Positions 1 to 12,320 of a stretch of DNA of 64,000 bases are shown here, one piece after another. Every line of letters begins with the position of its first letter. Position 1 is the stretch's first letter. This DNA is from Vigna angularis. Taxonomy: Eukaryota; Streptophyta; Magnoliopsida; Fabales; Fabaceae. Location: the NCBI RefSeq assembly GCF_016808095.1, contig NC_068979.1:21039444-21103443 (forward strand), given 5' to 3'. The notes beneath the pieces were generated by a model that was given only the letters and a program-made list of their open reading frames with translations, searched no databases and was not told where the DNA came from. The translations under genes were made by a program, and so were the position numbers.

Positions 1-880
1 ATGCTTTGACACGAAGCGATAATAGGACACTGCTAAACGCCATCTTGCACTGCAAGTCTTGAGCAATTTAGTTCCAAGACACTGAGCAGAAGAAAGATGT
101 TGTTGAGCACAACTTTTTACAAGAGTAATGGCATTGAACGTCATCTTTTGCGAGAAGTCTAGCGAGGGCATCATCACCTTTGAGCACTAATGTGTATTTT
201 TGGATTTGTTTTTCTTCTTTCACTATTTAAGATAGACTTAAATAGACTTTATGTATGTTCATGAGTATTATGATGATTTATTGAGATAGTGATATTTTGT
301 GGATATGTGTGGTAATGATGTTGAAAAAATTTCAAGGAGAAATTCTTTGTGGTGATGACTTTAGTGTATGCATTGACATGTGAGATTCCATAAGAAGGTA
401 TTCAGAAGCTCTAATAACCATTAACTCAAATAGAATAAAATGGGTTATGTTGTGAAAAGTATCATGAGGTTTTAGTCTACGCGGACTAGAGTTTGATCTT
501 AGGCACAAAGGAAATTAATCTTGTGAATAATTGGGTGATAACCTCTTGATATTAGGTTCTATAGAGACTAGAAACCATCGCAGGTGCTTACCTCTGATGA
601 GTTCCAATATCAATGACATGTATCCATATAATTGATTCTAATGAGTTTTTATATGTGATATGGTTGTTTTTATGTATAAGTGATGGGTGATAATATATTT
701 ATGTTTGTTTCATGAAAACTCGTTTTGGCACATTAGTTTATCCTATTATTTTTCTTGGTGTTTTTGTTTCTTTTACAATGATCACTTTATTGTGTAAGCA
801 GATGAGGACTAGGTGTTGAAACATCTCTGACAAAAATATTACTTAAAAATCTTCTTTGACGTCTAATAATTAATCGATAT
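1..880 (+). mobile_element. Truncated Ty3/gypsy-type LTR-like sequence
   Basis: There is no gene here. The order of short blocks (a 'gaggttttagtctacgcggac' type block near 466, a 'tgatcactttattgtgtaagcagatg' type block near 778) parallels the solo LTR at 9889-12315 and, on the other strand, the LTRs of the 13.7-23.7 kb gypsy element. I infer that this is the 3' part of a diverged LTR of the same broad family, cut by the window edge. The right boundary is approximate. Confidence 0.4.
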
Positions 881-914
881 AAGGATTTTTCAAAAAAAAC
901 CCTAAATTATTCTT

Positions 915-918
<4 letters not shown>

Positions 919-954
<36 letters not shown>
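919..954. repeat. (AT)n microsatellite
   Basis: An uninterrupted AT dinucleotide run of about 18 units. Confidence 0.95.
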
Positions 955-957
<3 letters not shown>

Positions 958-1660
958 ATTGAGGTAATATGTTTTGTTTATCATATCTTATTTTATTAGT
1001 TATAAACTATTAAGAATTAGATTTTATTAGGAATAATTAAAATTAAAATACACAGTTTTGTACTTTTTTAGATTTTTTTTTACTTTTTTAGATTTTTTTT
1101 TCATCAAAATAACACTGTTTTTTAAAACAGCGTACTGTTCCCTTTATTTACATAAATAGAATTGTTCACTATTTATGTTTAAAATTCATCTTTCATGGAG
1201 TCTAATTCTGAATTGTATTGTTGTTTACAAATAATTTTTCCCCCAAAAAATTTCTCCTTCCTGTTTTTTAAATGAAAGAAAAAAATTCTGACTGGATTTT
1301 CTAGTTAATCTCTTCTTAATGACATTTTAGAATTGACTCCTCAAAGTACGAATTCTGAATTTACACATTAAAATGAACTATTTTTTGTAATTAAAAGACA
1401 TACTCTTTGGAAGAAACTAATTTAGAAAGGTAGGACGTTAAAAAATCACTTTTTATAGTAATGTAATCCAAGTTTAGTAATCTTGTATTTTTTACAAATT
1501 TTCTTGCTTATTAAATGAGAAAATAATTAAATACATTTTAGGTTTTAAAGATATAGAAGTAAGATCATATTTTTTTAAGAATTTCTTTTCTTTGATTGCC
1601 ATTTTCAAATTTTAAAAGAACATTATTCTTTTGGTCACTTATATTTTAGATTTTTATTCA

Positions 1661-1663
<3 letters not shown>

Positions 1664-1742
<79 letters not shown>
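1664..1742. repeat. Compound (TA)n(TG)n microsatellite
   Basis: A TA run of about 60 bp changes directly into about 9 GT units. It lies about 270 bp upstream of the PPR start codon. Confidence 0.95.
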
Positions 1743-2012
1743 ATTTACTATGATGTAGAAATGAAATAGAAAATCGTATAAATATCTTATTTTGTTTTTT
1801 GCATTTTTTATTTTCTATAAAATAATCTTAAACCAACACTAACAAATAAAGGGAGGAAGTTTACGTTTTTTAGTTTGATTACACTGAGAAATGCCAAAGA
1901 CATAGGAATAGTGTTGTGGAGGATAAGCCTGAATTTAAGTTGTTTCTTTTTTCTTCATTACATCTTTGAAAAATACATTGAAGAAGATAATAAAAATGTC
2001 CAGCATGAAAAT

Positions 2013-4040
2013 ATGAATTTATACTCTTCTCTTATTGCCCAATGCGCGCACACAAAATCGTTAACTACCCTCAGAGCAGTTCACAACAAAGTCATCAAAT
2101 CCGGTTTCTCTTACTCATTCTTGGGCCACAAGCTCATTGATGGCTACATCAAATGCGGCAGCCTTGCTGAGGCACGCAAGTTGTTCGATGAATTGACCAA
2201 CAGACACATAGTTACTTGGAATTCCATGATTTCTTCTCATATCAATCATGGGAAGTGCAAAGAAGCCGTTGAGTTCTATGGCAACATGCTTGTGGAGGGT
2301 GTTTTACCCGATGCCTACACCTTCTCTGCCATCTATAAGGCGTTTTCACAGTTGGGTCTCCTACGCCATGGCCAGAGGGCTCATGGGTTGGCTGTGGTTT
2401 TGGGTTTGGAGGTCCAGGATGGGTTTGTTGCTAGTGCCCTTGTTGATATGTATGCTAAGTTTGATAAAATGAGGGATGCCCATTCGGTTTTTCTCCGTGT
2501 TTTAGAGAAAGATGTTGTGTTGTTCACAGCATTGATTGTGGGTTATGCTCAACATGGTCTTGATGGGGAAGCTTTAGAGGTTTATGAGGACATGGTCTAT
2601 AGAGGTGTTAAGCCTAATGAGTATACACTTGCTTGCATCTTGATAAGTTGTGGTAATCTAGGGGATTTAGTTAATGGTCAGTTGATCCATGGTCTTGTAA
2701 TTAAATCTGGCCTGGAATCTGTGGCTTCACAGACTTCTCTCCTTACCATGTATTCAAGGTGCAACATAGTTGAGGATTCTATAAAGGTGTTTAATCTGCT
2801 TGATTATGCAAATCAGGTGACATGGACATCTTTTGTGGTGGGGCTTGTGCAAAATGGGAGAGAGGAGACTGCTGTGTCAATATTCAGGGAAATGATTCGT
2901 TGTTTGATAAGACCAAATCCTTTCACATTGTCGAGTATTCTTCAAGCATGTTCGAGCCTTGCAATGCTTGAAGTAGGGGAACAGATGCATGCCATTACCA
3001 TGAAACTAGGATTAGATGGAAATAAGTATACAGGTGCAGCGCTGATTAATTTATACGGAAAATGTGGAAATGTAGAGAACGCAAGGTATGTTTTTGACGT
3101 TTTAACTGAGTTAGATGTAGTTGCTATCAATTCAATGATCTATGCTTATGCTCAAAATGGTTTCGGGCACGAAGCACTTGAGCTATTTGAAAGAATGGAA
3201 AAATTGGGACTTGTGCCAAATGGTGTGACATTTATTAGTATTCTGGTGGCATGCAACAATGCAGGTTTAGTTGAAGAAGGATGCCGAATATTTTCCTCCA
3301 TTAGGAATAATCACAAAATTGAATTGACAAGAGACCATTTTACTTGTATGATTGATTTGCTAGGGCGATCAAGGAGACTTGAGGAGGCTGCAATGTTGAT
3401 AGAGGAAGTGAGAAATCCAGATGTAGTACTATGGAGGACACTGCTAAACACATGTAAGATTCACGGAGAGGTAGAAATGGCAGAGAAAGTTATGAGAAAA
3501 ATCCTTGAGCTTGCTCCTGAGGATGGGGGAACACATATCCTTTTGTCAAATCTTTATGCTTCTGCTGGGAAATGGAACCAGGTGATTGAGACGAAAAGCA
3601 CAATAAGAGATATGAAATTGAAGAAAAGTCCTGCAATGAGTTGGCTTGATATTGATAGAGAGGTGCATACTTTTATGGCTGGAGATTTGTCTCACCCAAG
3701 AGCTCATGAGATTTTTGAAATGTTGCATGGATTAATAGAGAAGGTCAAAATTCTGGGTTATAATCCTGATACCAGATTTGTGTTGCAGGATTTGGATGAA
3801 GAGAAGAAAATGAGTTCTTTATATTATCATAGTGAAAAACTGGCAATAGCTTTTGCTTTATGGAAGACTATTGGTAGGACTACTACTATCAGGATTTTTA
3901 AGAATCTTAGAGTTTGTGGGGATTGCCACAGTTGGATAAAATTTGTTTCTTTACTTACTGGGAGATATATTATTGCTAGAGATGCAAAGAGATTCCATCA
4001 TTTTAAAGGAGGTTTATGTTCCTGTAAAGATTACTGGTGA
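2013..4040 (+). CDS. DYW-class pentatricopeptide repeat (PPR) protein
   Basis: Intronless gene for a 675-aa PLS-class PPR protein. By family, such proteins bind organellar RNA and direct C-to-U editing in mitochondria or plastids. The first in-frame ATG is at 2013; the frame is open upstream to 1875 but without ATG, so I start here. About ten 31-36 residue helical repeats are visible (motifs such as HIVTWNSMISS, DVVLFTALIVGYAQHG, NQVTWTSFVVGLVQNG, DVVAINSMIYAYAQNG). E/E+ motifs and a C-terminal DYW deaminase domain follow. The deaminase HxE signature (HSEK, about residue 606), the CGDCH zinc ligands (about 635-639), a second CxC and the final Asp-Tyr-Trp are all present. The usual PG box reads SPAMSW instead of a PG dipeptide. 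No convincing transit peptide follows Met1, so a missed 5' exon is possible. It resembles Arabidopsis At5g65570 from memory. Being intronless and stop-free over the full family length, it looks functional. Confidence 0.93.
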   Translation: MNLYSSLIAQCAHTKSLTTLRAVHNKVIKSGFSYSFLGHKLIDGYIKCGSLAEARKLFDELTNRHIVTWNSMISSHINHGKCKEAVEFYGNMLVEGVLPDAYTFSAIYKAFSQLGLLRHGQRAHGLAVVLGLEVQDGFVASALVDMYAKFDKMRDAHSVFLRVLEKDVVLFTALIVGYAQHGLDGEALEVYEDMVYRGVKPNEYTLACILISCGNLGDLVNGQLIHGLVIKSGLESVASQTSLLTMYSRCNIVEDSIKVFNLLDYANQVTWTSFVVGLVQNGREETAVSIFREMIRCLIRPNPFTLSSILQACSSLAMLEVGEQMHAITMKLGLDGNKYTGAALINLYGKCGNVENARYVFDVLTELDVVAINSMIYAYAQNGFGHEALELFERMEKLGLVPNGVTFISILVACNNAGLVEEGCRIFSSIRNNHKIELTRDHFTCMIDLLGRSRRLEEAAMLIEEVRNPDVVLWRTLLNTCKIHGEVEMAEKVMRKILELAPEDGGTHILLSNLYASAGKWNQVIETKSTIRDMKLKKSPAMSWLDIDREVHTFMAGDLSHPRAHEIFEMLHGLIEKVKILGYNPDTRFVLQDLDEEKKMSSLYYHSEKLAIAFALWKTIGRTTTIRIFKNLRVCGDCHSWIKFVSLLTGRYIIARDAKRFHHFKGGLCSCKDYW

Positions 4041-5547
4041 AACACATTTGTTATATCCTTTCCGTAGCTTCTCTATAAAATAATTTTCTTAGCAGGTCAT
4101 ACAGAACGTGGGAAGGTATAACCATGTATGATTATTTCATCTGGTCCATTTTCTCATCATAACTTTTAATACTAGTTATTCATACAGATCTGTGCTCAAT
4201 ACTTCCATACATCCATGAAGATGTAAATATCAAAATTTTACATCAAGGAAGTTCTGGGTTTAATATTCCTAATTCAGTTATAGATGAATGCTCAAATGTG
4301 GTATATAAATTAATTTTGCTCTTGTTCCTTCATCTATTTTTCAAGTAGAAACAAATGGGATGCTTATGATCAATATCTGTTTTTCATTCCTCTTATTTAT
4401 TTTTCTTAATAATATTATTATTTTATGTCTATAAATGTTCCGTGTAAAAAAGAGTACTGTATGATATAATCTTCCAGACACGCATGTTTTCTGTACTAAA
4501 GTAAAAAATAGTGAATCAGTGAATGATCTCTACTTGATGTAGATTAGCTGATATTTGTCATTAACAGCATGCAATAGAGCCAGTTCTAAAAGTTTGAGAT
4601 TATGTGAGTAAGTAGCCGTTAGAACCTCGTAGTTAAGATGATATTGTATGAATATTAAAAAATAGACTTTAAACCTAATTTAACAATATAAAACCGACTT
4701 TATTTATAAAGTGAGTGAAAAAATGAAAATGATACAAATTAGGAAAGTGACCTAGGGTAGGTTAGGGTTGTTGCTTTTAATCTATGAATAGGATAATGAT
4801 TGCCATTTAATAATGATATTTTTCTTACTTTTAGAGACTTTACTTTTTATAAGATACAAAGTTTAAGGAAATTACTTATATTTCATTAACAATAAGTATC
4901 TATTAGAATTTAAGCTTTTTCATTATCTCTGAGTCCTTAATTCTTATTCGATATCTATGCTAGTTAAGACTCTTGAATAATTAATATTTCCTTTATTTAT
5001 AAAACAAACAAAATAAGAGTATAAGATGCCTTCAAAGCTTATCGAAAGAGCATACTTGTAAGGAACGTACTCTTATTCTGTTAACCAAGAAACTTTAAAT
5101 CACTGCGATGCTCACAAACTATCGTATAAGTTTAGACAGTAATGAAACTGTAGTTAGATGACCAAAATGATAGTGCATGACTACTAATACCTGATGGCCT
5201 TTATTCCAGGGTAATATTATCCAAACATATGTAAGCATACAGTTAAATAACTACCACGAGTCAGTCAGGTGTTACAATTGAAAGCCAAGCCGACCCATGT
5301 TCTAGTTAGGATTTTGAACAACTTGAACAATTGCACCAGCCTTAGTGGCTTGGCTATGTATTAGTTTCAACCCAACAAAGCCTTACCGCAAACAAATAAC
5401 AAATTAACCGAAATGTTGTGGGTGCAAGAATATAGAATAAGCCAGCTGCTGTATACAAAACTGTAATTGGCTATTTACAGTGCTCTCTCGGTTGCTAAAA
5501 CTGTAAGTTGTATACAAAACAAGAGTGTTTTAGAGTGAGTCTAAATA
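4041..5547. other. Spacer between the PPR and GT47 genes
   Basis: AT-rich sequence holding the 3' untranslated regions of the two convergent genes. I see no further coding sequence, transposon end or RNA gene. Confidence 0.6.
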
Positions 5548-8500
5548 TCAGTATTTGATCGTGTGATGGCGTAACCAGAGGTCATACATAACCATATGGA
5601 AAGCATCAAATGTGATTGGGGGTGAATTCCATTGGAAATGTTTCTGAACCTGAGAGCATGAAGCAACTTTATGTGAGCTCCAATATAAAAACAATAATTC
5701 AATTGACAATGAAAAATTTTACCGACCAAACGAAGGTTTTTCTGAATTATAAGCAAAGGTTCACAAAACTAAAATCTTTTACTAATATATATATTTTATA
5801 TAAAGTAATGAGAGGATTTATACCTTTACCAAATTATAATGAAGTGTAACAAACTCGGCATCTGATATATTTTTGAGGATTTGTTTAAGCTGGTATACAT
5901 CTTTCTCTTTGAGTACCACAGCAAATTTATTCCAGTCAAGAATATCATTAAAAGGAAGGTCATAGTAATTTGACAATATCACTGCAAAACAACATAAGCA
6001 GCTATAGGTCAGTACAGTAGTCTAAATAATCCTGTCCCAAATGCAAGAATATCAAAGCAGAACACAAATTTATTCAAAACCAAGTTACAGCTCAAATGTC
6101 ATTTACAATATCCTTATTTAATTCTTTTTAACAAGCTAAGGTGAAGTGTATGTGTAATCTGTTTACACATGGCTTCTACTGAATTTGACCTTAACAAGAA
6201 GATTAGACAGGTGGAGCAAGAGAGCATATCCTAAAATTGGTCCCTGGGCCCCAATTCCACAATTCAATGGTTGTATTACAACCTCCACTACCTCCAACAG
6301 TCCACAACAATAAAAGGGTTCAGCTATTATTCCACGTATTAAATATCCTTTCCAAATTAAACTATTTTTGTATATAGTTAAAGACAGTTAATTGATTATC
6401 GAACCCCCATAAATCGGACACTCAATTATCATCCCACAATAAAGTTTCAATTCTACTATCCAATCTTAGGTGTGATAGAAGCAACCAAAGATTGAATAAT
6501 CAGTATAGACAAGGATAGGGTTTGCAAATGTTTCTCAATAGACACAAGAAATATGCAACCACTCTCACCATCCATGAAAAATGATAAAAACCACTAGACA
6601 ATAGGTATTTGGTTATTATATACTTGTACCTTCAGTCCTACAGGTATGCAATTCTAAGAAGCTGAATACACAACTATAAAATCAAAAGGGAAAAAATCAA
6701 CAGAAGGGATTATCTTACCAGGGATGCACCCATAATGGATAGAGTCTGCTATTCGAGCACTATTGACCTGGGATCCACCAGGACATATACAAAATTTACT
6801 CCTGTAAAATCTCTTCTGGTACACTAGATGCCCAGTAGCCCTACTAATTCTGTTGTTTGAAATATCAAGTTCTGTGTCATTTTCCCACACACGTGCAAGA
6901 ATAACTCTAATTTTAGAGTTACGATGACCAGCCCAAAATCCAAGTTGAGTCCTGCAAACCACAGATTTATTAATTAAGCTTATGAAAGAAATTAGCTAAG
7001 CATCCTTACTAATTCTGTGGCTGGAAATGTAGACTCGATATTCATTTTTTGTACTATTTACATTAAACAAATAAAAACCGGTCTCTTGAACAGGATAAAA
7101 AATATTGAAACTCAGAATAGCATTTTGTTGCAACATGGAGGTTACTGGCATTTTTCTTGTCTTAAGCTCTTGCCAAGCAGTGTGTACTCCACGGAAGGTT
7201 TTTAAGATCCACAGCATAAATAGTGTTTACCCAGGATACCAGAAACTAAAGAGCAATTGCAGCATATTATAAATAAAGACTTGAGGTTCATGAGCCAGAG
7301 TCTGATAAAGGTCTTTGAACATTATGAGAAATATCAAGTAACTTCCATCACTCTGACCATAAAAGATTAACAAACCCTCCAAAAGCTGGACGATAATTCA
7401 TTCAAACCGAAAATCCAATCCCCAAAACCTAATATTCCCCAATTCCCCAGCAAGCAATGAAACTAAATTGGAGCCACACATGACTTGAAAAACGTCACCT
7501 GTTTTCTACATCATTCCCCCCAGAAGGAAGAGCAAAAGGCTGTAGCACTTGAGGCAGAGCAACATCTTTGTGAGGAATAAATCCAACATCATAGCTGGGG
7601 GAACAGACTGCTCGAATGGAATTTTTCACAAGCAACTCAAGACCTTCCGTTGCCCTCACACCAACATCATGACAAGTGACAAAGAAGTGATCAGCACCCA
7701 AGGTTCTGTTCCAATAAGGATATTTGGATATCAAGCCCTCCACATAATTTTGTACTATGATCGTCATGTTCTCATAAGACGTGCCCTGCATAACACAAAC
7801 ATGAGACCAAATTCCCCCTAGAAGCAGTCACTTAACCATCCAATATGGGATGATATTTATAATTTTATCTATCTTTCATCTGCATTCATAACTTTCTTTA
7901 TAATTTTTAGTTTGAACCTACATGCGAGATCTTTATCACATCTCCCCCATGACTAGATATCTCGAGTCTAGACTTTGTAAAACTAGACATCTATAGATGG
8001 TCTAAAAACAAGTCATTTGAGAGGTCAAACACCAACCATTGTATAGACTTTAATAACAGGTGGCCAAACAAACAACTATAAGATAGGTTAGATACCATAT
8101 TTGAATTTTGATTTTGGACTTAACCCCAAGCCAGCTCGTGAAGTAAGAAGTCCCCCCACTTATATTCACCATTTTGACCATATCACTAACCAATACAAGA
8201 TCTCCAACAATTTCCCTTTTAACTATCAATCCACATTTACTACACCCCGGCAATGCATGGAAGTATCTAACATTCTCCTACCATTCTACCCAGATCTCAA
8301 CAAAAGAGAATGCAGAAAGAGAAAGAAAATACCTTGCCGCGCATCTTGTGACACGAGATGGGGATGAAGAAGAGGTGCGCCTCATCGGGGTTTTCGGTGC
8401 GGAAGTGACTCTCTCTGATGTTCTGGAAGAAATAGCCCTCGCTGGCGTACTTCCCAGTGAGCTTCCTCGGCGTCTGGTAGAACGTGTTGGGATCCCCATC

Positions 8501-8887
8501 AGGGTATATATACACCTTGAACTTCTTCTCCATCTCCTCGTAGTTCAGCTTGAACACACGCGGAGAGTGAAACGTGTCCGAATACAGTTCTTCTTCTTCT
8601 TCTCCTCCTCCTCCTCCTCCTCCACACTCCTCTTCTTTCCCGGTTCCCCGCGCGTCGTTGAGCTTCGTGACGGAGAACTTGGAAACCTAGAGCAAAAGGG
8701 TAATCAAGAAAGCGGTGAAAAATGTGAAATTGGAAAATGGGGTGGGAGAAACAGGAGAAATGGGTACCTGGGGTGGCGGGGTGGAGTATCTGAGAGCGAG
8801 GTAGGTGAAGGAGAGAAGGGTGAGGATTGCGAGGAACAGGAGAGAACCTCGCAGAGAGAAGAACGAGGATTGTTGCTTCCCCGTCAT
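5548..8887 (-). CDS. GT47 exostosin-family glycosyltransferase, six exons
   Basis: Exons, in order of translation: 8768-8887, 8333-8686, 7499-7785, 6719-6951, 5824-5981, 5548-5649. All introns are GT-AG, every phase matches, and the sum is 417 codons plus TGA. The start ATG (8885-8887) opens a short cytosolic tail and one hydrophobic segment (about residues 14-32), as in type II Golgi membrane glycosyltransferases. The exostosin domain follows. It includes FKVYIYPDGDP, the ADHFFVTCHDVG motif, LGFWAGHRNSKIRV, CICPGGSQVNSARIADSIHYG, VILSNYYDLPFNDILDW and the C-terminal VQKHFQWNSPP...FHMVMYDLWLR. By family it transfers a sugar during cell-wall polysaccharide or glycoprotein synthesis; the substrate cannot be read from the sequence. 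The CHDVGVRATEG variant reminds me of Arabidopsis At4g38040. An earlier donor for exon 5 (after 5830) would drop two residues but keep frame; I chose AAG|GTATAA because it gives the family-typical LVKVQKHF. Exon 2 contains a Gly7-Glu5 tract. Confidence 0.93.
8588..8623 (-). repeat. Coding trinucleotide repeat (GGA)7(GAA)5
   Basis: Read on the minus strand, seven GGA codons run into five GAA codons inside exon 2 of the glycosyltransferase. They encode a Gly/Glu linker in the stem region between the membrane anchor and the catalytic domain. Confidence 0.95.
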
Positions 8888-9406
8888 AATCAGTATTGGA
8901 TTCAACCCTGCTGCGAAGTTTTCTTACCTTTGATTTTGATCTATGAATGTATCAGTCTGTGCGGTTAGATTCGAGTGATGTGATGAGAGTAAGAGATGAA
9001 GCAGAAGGAGATGAAATCTGCGATTTGAGGCTTGGAACCTTCCTTTCTCACTCCTACCATTTTCCTATGCAAATGCTTCGCTGGCTCTCGCTAATCTAAT
9101 TTTCTCTTTTTAGAACTTACATTACTGTTTAATTCACTAACTCCACTTTATTATTCTTTTTAAGTTAGTAATATGATTTATATTTGAGTAATACTAAAAA
9201 CAAATTGTTTAAACAAAATTTAACTTTTAATAGAATTAATATTTGAGATGCATTTTAAATTCATTTATATTCGGTCGTATTTGATTTTAGAAGTTATTCT
9301 TACTTTGCTTCCTGTAATTTTGTGTTCGTTCTTTCTTAATCTTACAGTCTGATAATGCATATTTTCTTCTTTCATATTTGTTTCTTACTTATGGAGGAAA
9401 AAAAAA

Positions 9407-9467
<61 letters not shown>

Positions 9468-9888
9468 GAGTATCCTTAATTTTAGTTCTGCATTTGTTGA
9501 GACCATAATTATTTAGATTATTTATATCTTAATTTTCAATTAACATGTATCTCATACTCGTTGATGGTTTCTATTTAAATAGTTATTTTAAAATCAAGTG
9601 ATAAAAGTAAAATTATTATTAACAGAAACATTAATAAAGAAAAAATTGCTTAGAATCTCATTGCGGAGACTTATTTTTATTTAAACTCATTAAAATAAAT
9701 AGAAATTACTTTTTTAAAAAAAAAACTTATATTATATCAATTTCTTTGAAAAAAAATATCTGTAGTGATATTTTATTAAGTAATTTTAGTTAAATTATAT
9801 TCAAACTATTTTTTCTTTGAATTTATGTTTTAAAGAATTATTTTTAAATAATTTAGTTTAAATTGAAAAAAAAATCTTTAATAATTTT
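8888..9888. other. Upstream region of the GT47 gene and AT-rich spacer
   Basis: Contains the presumed promoter and 5' UTR of the minus-strand glycosyltransferase gene and an (AT)n run at 9409-9465. No further gene is seen. Confidence 0.6.
9409..9465. repeat. (AT)n microsatellite
   Basis: AT dinucleotide run of about 28 units. Confidence 0.95.
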
Positions 9889-12315
9889 TGTGAAGACCTA
9901 GAAAATCGTATTTTAGAAGTGGTAGTGAGTTAAAAATAATGAGACTCAATTATTTTAATATTAAAATGTTTTAATATAAAAAGAATTGTTATAAACGAGT
10001 TTCATTCTTTTAAAACACACAATCTCTCTTGAAACTATTTTTCTATAGTTATTTGTCTTCTCTCTAAGGGTTCTTACACTCTATTTATCTGTTTGCAGAT
10101 CGAAAACCGCCTGTGTGATCCTCACGGTGAGATCTTCAAATCTACTCAGTCAGTTTCTCAAATAGAGTAAGTCAATTTTCTATCATTTTCTCTAGTTTCA
10201 TGTTCTTCAATGAATGTGAAGTTTCTTCTTGACGCATGTAAGGTTTGAGTTTTTCCTTAGGTACTCTATTGATCAAAGGTTCTAATGGTATACCCAATCA
10301 TATTTTTGCAGTCTGTAGGTGCTGTTTGGTCTCTTTGACCTGAGGGAGCAGAGTCAGGTTCTCTAAAGCTAGTTAGTTCTAAAGAGATAAGAGAAACTAA
10401 ATACCTTGTTTTTAAGTTTTAAGTATATTGATAATATGAGTTAGTATGATTAATTGAATTGATGGATTGAGCTTGTTGAAATTATGTTGTATTATGGCAT
10501 GATTGTGTGAATTTGATTAGAAAATTATTTATATGATATTAAAAGAGCTTTACTGAAGTTGTTTGTTGATTGTGCCTATTGTGATTGCTTGAAATGGTGA
10601 AGTTGATGTTATAATTGGCTTGAGAATTTTCGTTGAACCTTGAGGTAGTAAAATATGAGAGTCTTTGCATGTTTTTGGTCAAATAGGGGGGGGAGGGGTT
10701 GAGTAGTGAATTTCGAAATGAATGGTTTTGGAGAGAAGCCTGATGTTTGGGGTTGATGTTTTGATCAATTAATACTTGTTGGAGTGTTAAAACCAGTAAA
10801 ATGTGGTGCATTATGCAACATAGTAGTTGTGAGGGTGTGGTTGCATGGTTTTATGTGTAATTTAGGGGTTTGAACTAGTGAGAATGCAAATTAGAAGGTA
10901 TGGGCTAAAGGTGAGGGAAGGTTTGTAATATGTTTGTGAGTCTATTAGGACTTGTTCCAGCTGTTAGTTGTAGAAATTGGGTGTTGGAAGGTATAAAATT
11001 GAGTTTGGTATGGTTTAAGGTGTTAAGTTGGGTTTGATTAGTCTTTTGAGTTAGGGAACAATTATCATATGTTTTAGGGTGTTTAGAAGGTCCTAGGAAC
11101 CTTTCAAAGTTGTGGGAGAAGTGTACAAGTGGTCTAAAAAGCGTATGTTTTTGCTGACAGCGCCGGAGCGCCCAAACAGGGCGCTGAGCATCTTTTTCCA
11201 ATGGCTAGGGCACTAAGCGCCAGCCTTGGGCGCCCAAGTGCCACTGGGCGCCCCTGAACGCCACTACACCAGTTTTAAGGAGGTTTTCAGAGTTTGATAT
11301 ATCAGTTTTGGACGTTCTTTAGGTCATTTTAGGAGGTTTTGGACCCTTCCAAAGCTGTTGGTGAGAGTTTACAAGCTGTTTTTCTTACCTAATGTGGGTA
11401 TCAAGATGATATAAAGAAAATTTGTGCTATTATGTGACTTCTGATGACTTATAATGATGTTTCTGGTTGTTTAATGTATAATTGGATGTTTCAAGTGATA
11501 ATATGCAATGTTTGTGTAAAGTATATGTATATGAATATGATTATGTATGAGATGTGATGATGATGTTCAAGTAATATGTGAGGTATGGATTTTATGTATC
11601 ATGTGAGAAAGGAATTCAAAGGAGGAATATCCTAAGTTGGTTATGTTGTGTTATGTATTGAAGTACGAACTTCTGGATTGAGGAATGATCATGACACTCT
11701 CAATAAGCCCATCTCCTATAGAGATGAGTGATTATATCGTGGAGAGTAGCAAGAGGTCCTAGTCTATGGTCACTAGTTTTGACCATAGATGTTTGACGGA
11801 TTATCCTCGGTGTATGACATTATTGGTGATGGTTGAGGATGTGGTTATTATTATTTATGAGCAGGTTGCTCCACCATACACGGGTGCAGGTTCCCCATGA
11901 GTCTGACATCAATACATCTATCCAAATAGTTTGGGATTTTTCAAGGTTGATGGGAATTATGTTATGTGTTGTTTGAGTTATAATATGGATGTGTATTACT
12001 ATTGTTTTAAAAATGTATGTATGATCGTTTAGTACTTTAGCTTACTCTTGCTTTTGTGTTGTCTGTTTTTTTTGTATATGTTTCTCTTTTGCGATGATCA
12101 CCTTAATGATGTGAATTAAGGGAGATATTCTTTGTAGTTGCTTCAGCGAGAGGTGAGAGTGATAAGTTAAGAAGTTAGATGATTCTACAGGTTATGATTC
12201 TATAGGTGTAGATCTTGTCATTCATAAGTTTATTTTTCTTATAATAGTTCTATTATCATATATGTAATATTTCATTTTAATAGTATTTTACTATTAAAAA
12301 AAATGAGATGTTGCA
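9889..12315 (+). mobile_element. Solo LTR of a Ty3/gypsy-type retrotransposon
   Basis: A 2427-bp block starts TGTGAAGACC and ends GAGATGTTGCA, so it has the TG...CA ends of an LTR. It is flanked by the identical 5-mer ATTTT (9884-9888 and 12316-12320), the expected target-site duplication. It has no coding region, PBS or PPT at its edges, which fits unequal recombination between two LTRs. Its ends resemble those of the complete gypsy element downstream (TGTGAAACCC...GGGATGTTACA read on that element's coding strand), so the two families are related. A GC-rich stretch with repeated GGGCGC/GGCGCT motifs lies at about 11160-11270. Confidence 0.85.
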
Positions 12316-12320
12316 ATTTT

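Larger units (their letters stand above)
881..2012. other. AT-rich spacer upstream of the PPR gene
   Basis: This spacer holds two microsatellites (919-954 and 1664-1742) and AT-rich DNA. I see no gene and no clear TATA element. The PPR reading frame stays open upstream of its first ATG back to about 1875 but has no earlier in-frame ATG. Confidence 0.6.

Noticed and set aside
8174..8968. Open frame of 264 codons on the plus strand
   Set aside because: It is the antisense of exons 1-2 of the GT47 gene, with Ser and Gly runs from the microsatellite. The minus-strand gene has full splice and domain support.
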